From the IMG/VR virus record IMGVR_UViG_3300050821_013097, positions 1-40,188 of that record: a DNA stretch of 40,188 nt. One strand, written 5' to 3'. The notes beneath the pieces were generated by a model that saw only the letters and a program-made list of their open reading frames with translations, did no database searches and had not been told where the DNA came from. Shown here in pieces: positions 36,969-40,188 of the stretch. Source of the stretch: a virus. The number at the start of each line of letters is the position of its first letter. Position 1 is the stretch's first letter. The translations under genes were made by a program, and so were the position numbers.

Positions 36969-37108
36969 TTGTCCGCTCCTGAAGTATGTTGTGAGCGGCA
37001 CTCAAGTTCCTCGATCTGTTCTTTGGTTGGGAACTCGCCGCAAGTTTCGCATGCACACCAATAATCACCGCGCCATGTGAAGCAGCATCGATGCGTAGTC
37101 GTTGTCAT
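36965..37108 (-). CDS. Cysteine-rich protein, 47 aa
   Basis: Cysteines at 8, 9, 18, 20, 23 and 38 (HRCCFTWRGDYWCACETCGE) form a likely metal site. It is coupled by ATGA both to the PP-loop ATPase upstream and to the next gene. It could supply a metal-binding or electron-transfer partner to the ATPase, which also has several cysteines. Confidence 0.65.
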   Translation of the reverse strand: MTTTTHRCCFTWRGDYWCACETCGEFPTKEQIEELECRSQHTSGADK

Positions 37109-37866
37109 GTAAAACACATCCCGCTTGCGCACTGTTCGACGTGCAAATCGCTTTTCGCCGTATCGAATTGAACTTCATCAAGTGGCACACCGGAGCGGTG
37201 TAAAAATAACGTTGGGTCAATCGCTCGCGCATCTTTGTCGAAGGCTACAGCGCGATTGAAATCATCGTCCGGTAAGTCTGCCCATTCTGCATCGGAGCGA
37301 TACGGACACATCCAACAGGACGAGCGCGGCGGGGGCGACCAGCCGACCTCTGCGACAAGATCGATGCAATCAGTGCGGCTCATGGCGAGATCAATCAACG
37401 GGTATTCGTGGTTCCACTTCGCTCGCGGGTTGAATCCTCGCATCCGCTGCAATTCGTCGTTGCTGAAACCGATCCAGATCGAACCCTCCTTTAGACCGAG
37501 ACTCCGGTAATAGCGCTCGCAGGGCCGCGCCTTCCATTCATTTGAACAGAATTTGCTTGTCTGGCCGATTTTGCCGGTGTGTGTGGTGAACATAGGTGGC
37601 AACACTGTCTTGCCATCCGCGCCGCCTAGCCAATCAACCGTATTCCAGCCCTTCCCCTTGAAAGAATGAGGCAGCCGAACGAGATCGACACCAACGGCCG
37701 CCAGATTCGGGCGCAACACCGCATCGTAATAACTCCATGTCGCGCTCGCCTCGCGTCCGGTATCGGCAATTACCGCTGCGTCAGGCTTCGGCAGACGACC
37801 AGTGACGATCAGTGCGGCAATAGCTGCGCTCTGTGTGCCGCCACCGCATGACCAGACTGTAGTCAT
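37105..37866 (-). CDS. PP-loop ATPase, PAPS-reductase/DndC-like, 253 aa
   Basis: SCGGGTQS at residues 6-13 is the PP-loop, the ATP pyrophosphatase signature of PAPS reductase and DndC-type enzymes. Several cysteines follow (KFCSNEWKARPCERYY, SSCWMCPYRS, CASGMC at the C-terminus) and could hold an Fe-S cluster. This family is frequent in phages and may modify nucleic acid or act on sulfur metabolites. DndB, DndD or DndE partners are not present, so phosphorothioation is not supported. The ATG follows GGAG by 9 nt and overlaps the integrase stop. Confidence 0.8.
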   Translation of the reverse strand: MTTVWSCGGGTQSAAIAALIVTGRLPKPDAAVIADTGREASATWSYYDAVLRPNLAAVGVDLVRLPHSFKGKGWNTVDWLGGADGKTVLPPMFTTHTGKIGQTSKFCSNEWKARPCERYYRSLGLKEGSIWIGFSNDELQRMRGFNPRAKWNHEYPLIDLAMSRTDCIDLVAEVGWSPPPRSSCWMCPYRSDAEWADLPDDDFNRAVAFDKDARAIDPTLFLHRSGVPLDEVQFDTAKSDLHVEQCASGMCFT

Positions 37867-38693
37867 CGTAGAGGCTCCACGCGCCGACGATTCCGATCAT
37901 AGACCCTGCGAGTCATCTTTTGATCGATGTGCCCTGCTAGGAGATATGCGGCCTCCAAACTTGGGTTATCTGAGATGTTCTTCGCGCGAATGTCGTGGAA
38001 GTGCCAGCGGGCCAAACCGGCTTTGGCTGCGGCCTTCTGCGTTCGCTGCCATAGCGCGCGGAACCCATCAGGCGTGTAGCGGCGTCCCCATTTGGTTCTC
38101 AAAACGTACACGTGTGGGAACTGTGGCTCCATGATGCGAGCACGTTTGAGGACGGTCTCGACCGCTGGCGAGATCATGATATCGAGCTTTTTGCCGGTCT
38201 TGCCCTGGTCGATCTCGATCCGCCAATCCTCGCGCTTCACGCCGACCGTCTTTACCTGCTTCCATGTCAGGCCGACGATATCGCCCTGGCGCTGTCCGGT
38301 GAGGTAGGCCAAGTCCATTGCAATCTGCACCTGCGGGCACGCTATGGCCCGTACAGCCTTGAACTCTTCGTCGGTGACGTATCGTTCGCGGGGCTTCGTC
38401 GGATGGCGCCTGACGACCGTGCAGGGGTTCACGAGGTCCATTTCGATGGCCCAGGAGCCCATCGCGATCTTGAATACGGTCGAGAGGATCGTCACCATGC
38501 GGTTGCGGTGAATCTTCCCCTTCTTGACGTTAATGAAGTCCGCGACGTGGCGCGGCTTGACTTCCTGCGGCGTCATATGCCCGAAGGTTGAGCGCAGGAT
38601 CGCGAGAATTCCGCGGTAGTCGCGCTGCGTCCTCGGCTCCAATTCCGGGATGCACTCGGCGTCGTACTTATCGAAAAGATCGTTCATTAGCAT
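37863..38693 (-). CDS. int: Tyrosine integrase, 276 aa
   Basis: The complete catalytic set is visible: R135 (TGQRQGD), a lysine at about 165-168 (QGKTGKK), H233 and R236 (HFHDIR), H255 (AGHID) and Y265 (RVYDRN). An N-terminal SAM-like domain (residues 1-100) precedes it. The ATG at 38693 follows GGAGG by 6 nt. It should integrate the phage into the host chromosome. The 64-bp gap upstream holds a -10-like TAAAAT (38726-38721) without a good -35 and may include the attachment site, but no tRNA fragment is recognisable. Confidence 0.9.
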   Translation of the reverse strand: MLMNDLFDKYDAECIPELEPRTQRDYRGILAILRSTFGHMTPQEVKPRHVADFINVKKGKIHRNRMVTILSTVFKIAMGSWAIEMDLVNPCTVVRRHPTKPRERYVTDEEFKAVRAIACPQVQIAMDLAYLTGQRQGDIVGLTWKQVKTVGVKREDWRIEIDQGKTGKKLDIMISPAVETVLKRARIMEPQFPHVYVLRTKWGRRYTPDGFRALWQRTQKAAAKAGLARWHFHDIRAKNISDNPSLEAAYLLAGHIDQKMTRRVYDRNRRRVEPLR

Positions 38694-38757
38694 GGCAACC
38701 TCCGGTGTGTGGAAGCCTGAATTTTACGCTCTTTTCTTGCCGGTATGCTCATCTTCG

Positions 38758-38991
38758 TCACTCGGTGCGCGTCACTCGAAACTGTCCATTTTCAGCCCGC
38801 CGCACGAAGAATCGTTTGTCAGTCAAGTAATGGATGATGGAAATAGCGTTGCGATGGTTGCTCGTTATAGCGAAAAGAAAAGATTCGCCCACCTCAAGTT
38901 TGACGCCCACAACTTTTACAAATTCCTCCATCGCTGTGCTGCAATGAAGGCGTGGCACGGGCTGTGCTACACGCTCTATCTGGATGGTCAT
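38758..38991 (-). CDS. Hypothetical protein, 77 aa
   Basis: The ATG overlaps the preceding stop (ATGA). It contains a central helix followed by a beta-type end (RFFVRRAENGQFRVTRTE). It is immediately upstream of the integrase in transcription order; an excisionase-like role is conceivable but no HTH is apparent. Confidence 0.65.
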   Translation of the reverse strand: MTIQIERVAQPVPRLHCSTAMEEFVKVVGVKLEVGESFLFAITSNHRNAISIIHYLTDKRFFVRRAENGQFRVTRTE

Positions 38992-39329
38992 CGCTTCGCT
39001 CCCCGGTCAGACTTGGAGTCAATGATTGCGAGCTGCTTTCGCAGCCAGCGCATCACATATTCCCAGCGCCGTTTGGGCGACGACCGAGGACCGAGCTTGT
39101 CATTGACAGAAGCTATCTCATCAGCCACCGCAGTAAGCATGGTGATACCACCTGTCGACATGGCATCATCTGCGATGCACCCCAATGCGCATCTGTGACC
39201 GTTGTCGCGCAATTGCCCGCGAATCAATGAACGACGGCGAGCCACGGATTTGTAGAGTCTGCGCAGTACTTCTTCGCGCGGTAGTGGCGTCTTATACCCT
39301 TTGGGTAGCTCAGGGCGTAATGCACTCAT
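38988..39329 (-). CDS. Hypothetical protein, 113 aa
   Basis: I used the ATG at 39329, preceded by AAGGAG at 8 nt. The N-terminal half is very basic (LRRLYKSVARRRSLIRGQLR), followed by GHRCALGCIADDA and a helical tail. The ribosome site and leader (AAAGGAGAACAA) are the same 12 bases as before the gene at 39808. No family was recognised. Confidence 0.65.
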   Translation of the reverse strand: MSALRPELPKGYKTPLPREEVLRRLYKSVARRRSLIRGQLRDNGHRCALGCIADDAMSTGGITMLTAVADEIASVNDKLGPRSSPKRRWEYVMRWLRKQLAIIDSKSDRGAKR

Positions 39330-39808
39330 GTTTGTTCTCCTTTGATTTTCGAGGCGAAGGCGGCGATCTGTCTCGCCAAGCTCTCGCATTCATTGCGCAC
39401 GTAGGCCGCGTTGCACCGGTCGTTGTTGTCATCGCAGTGCCCGCAGTCGAATCCGTACCAGAACTCCTTCGGGTCCTCACCACGGAACGGCCCGGAGAAT
39501 GTGATACCGCCGTGAACGTCGAATAGGACGCCGGAGCGCATCTCAGTGCCGCTCGCCATGCAAATCACATCAATGATCCCGCGCTTACCGATTGGCGACT
39601 GTAGAACCTTCTCGCGAGCCTCAATCAGCGATTGGGGCACAGGCGCGGAATAGTCCACCTGGTACAGCGGGTGGCCTTCGGGTATGCGGACGTAGCCGCA
39701 GAGGTGCCATCTGCCGGAACCGAAGTCGCACGGGTATATATGGCAGTCCAGGCCAATCTCGCTGGTCCAATTTTCTTCGCGAGGGTCGATCTTCTTTTCG
39801 TCAATCAT
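39326..39808 (-). CDS. Hypothetical protein, 160 aa
   Basis: I used the ATG at 39808, with AAGGAG 8 nt upstream and an overlap with the preceding stop. The middle (SGRWHLCGYVRIPEGHPLYQ) and second half (EFWYGFDCGHCDDNNDRCNA) resemble a phage protein of the kind that senses or binds metal, with clustered Cys/His/Asp. Role unknown. Confidence 0.65.
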   Translation of the reverse strand: MIDEKKIDPREENWTSEIGLDCHIYPCDFGSGRWHLCGYVRIPEGHPLYQVDYSAPVPQSLIEAREKVLQSPIGKRGIIDVICMASGTEMRSGVLFDVHGGITFSGPFRGEDPKEFWYGFDCGHCDDNNDRCNAAYVRNECESLARQIAAFASKIKGEQT

Positions 39809-40107
39809 CCTTGTTCTCCTTTCGTTTCCGATGCTGTCGCTTCGCCAACAAGTACCGCGCTCACATCTGAGAGCCGAATCGGGATGCCGCGCACTGCGAT
39901 CTCGTCGATCAGGATGCGTAACTGCGCCTCCAGTTCGCGGATGCGGGCCGTGCTCGGACAGTACTTGTCGTGCGACTCTTTGCATTCGGCCAGTTCGGCG
40001 GCGAGGGCGTCGTAGTCGATTTCGGCAACGACACGCACATGTGTTGGCGTCATGTGCTCGCCATCTTCATGCAGCACACGCACGCACATAAATCGTTTGA
40101 CTGTCAT
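39805..40107 (-). CDS. Hypothetical coiled-coil protein, 100 aa
   Basis: The ATG at 40107 lies in the terminal repeat and overlaps the stop of the gene that starts at 210 (position 13-15 of the left copy), so the cluster is continuous across the contig ends. The product has a strand-rich start (KRFMCVRVLHEDGEHMTPTH) and a helical middle (DALAAELAECKESHDKYCPS, ARIRELEAQLRIL). A longer start at 40146 would overlap the upstream gene. No family was recognised. Confidence 0.65.
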   Translation of the reverse strand: MTVKRFMCVRVLHEDGEHMTPTHVRVVAEIDYDALAAELAECKESHDKYCPSTARIRELEAQLRILIDEIAVRGIPIRLSDVSAVLVGEATASETKGEQG

Positions 40108-40188
40108 GGCTTCGTCTCGTTTTCCGAAGAAGTCGCAATGGTCCAATTGGTGAGTTTGGCCGCAACGGCGTGTTTATTGTGAATCGCA
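40092..40188. repeat. Terminal direct repeat, right copy
   Basis: Identical to 1-97. It contains the start of the gene at 40107 and the end of the gene at 13-210 (left copy). See the left copy for interpretation. Confidence 0.95.

Noticed and set aside
37105-37866. Complete DNA phosphorothioation (Dnd) system
   Set aside because: Only the PP-loop ATPase is present; no DndB, DndD, DndE or cysteine desulfurase is encoded in the closed genome.
38689-38752. 21-codon ORF upstream of integrase ending in TAATG at the integrase third codon
   Set aside because: No ribosome spacing (GAAG is too close to the ATG) and no excisionase-like pattern; too short to support.
1-40188. CRISPR array, tRNA, rRNA, insertion sequence or diversity-generating retroelement
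   Set aside because: No regularly spaced repeats beyond the iterons, no cloverleaf with conserved tRNA arms noticed, and no reverse transcriptase or transposase motif. Weak tRNA-like structures could be missed without a covariance search.

Overview
The window is a complete tailed-phage genome. The first 97 bases (1-97) recur exactly as the last 97 (40092-40188), so the contig closes into a circle of 40,091 bp and the two ends fall inside one continuous gene cluster. A tyrosine integrase and two divergent regulator switches point to a temperate phage. A two-component Rz/Rz1 spanin pair points to a Gram-negative host. A short connector protein, a P22/BPP-1-like tail protein, ejection-type proteins and a beta-helical tailspike, with no tape measure, sheath or tail tube gene, point to podovirus morphology. 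The DNA is GC-rich and GTG starts are common, which suits a GC-rich proteobacterial host; the host cannot be named from the sequence.

Leftward cluster (minus strand, 4201 down to 13, across the junction, then 40107 down to 33934, about 10.4 kb). It holds small unknown genes, a RecE-like nuclease, a RecA-fold ATPase, a secreted six-cysteine protein, two DNA methyltransferases, the integrase, a PP-loop (PAPS-reductase-like) ATPase and many tiny zinc-ribbon proteins. A good leftward promoter (TTGACA, 17 bp, TTTGAT) lies at 4232-4260.

Control region (4.2-7.5 kb). A Cro/XRE-type regulator (4307) runs rightward with a zinc-knuckle protein, a DUF1064 nuclease-fold protein and a 36-residue membrane peptide. 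A short leftward island follows (5106-6453) and includes an Fe-S nuclease-like protein with a degenerate active site. A second divergent switch at 6454-6490 separates that island from a second regulator (6491) and the rightward replication genes.

Replication (7.4-9.0 kb). A RepA-family hexameric helicase is followed by a 374-bp gene-free stretch with a long hairpin, five GCATCTGTGC-type iterons and an AT-rich inverted repeat. This is the best candidate origin.

Late region (9.0-33.9 kb, plus strand). It runs: small genes including KTSC and Lar-like proteins, large terminase, portal, a nest of tiny polybasic ORFs, scaffold, major capsid, a glycine-rich decoration-like protein, a 30-residue Pro-Arg peptide, connector and tail proteins, three ejection-type proteins, small adhesin-like proteins, tailspike, and lysis genes (endolysin, holin candidates, Rz with embedded Rz1).

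Nearly every gene boundary is an ATGA, GTGA, TAATG or similar stop-start overlap, which I used to choose most starts. The observations most worth pursuing are the Pro-Arg peptide at 19255, the polybasic ORFs at 15.0-15.5 kb, the Gly-Tyr-Pro repeats shared by three virion proteins, the candidate origin, and a C9 tract that may join or split the gene at 9020.
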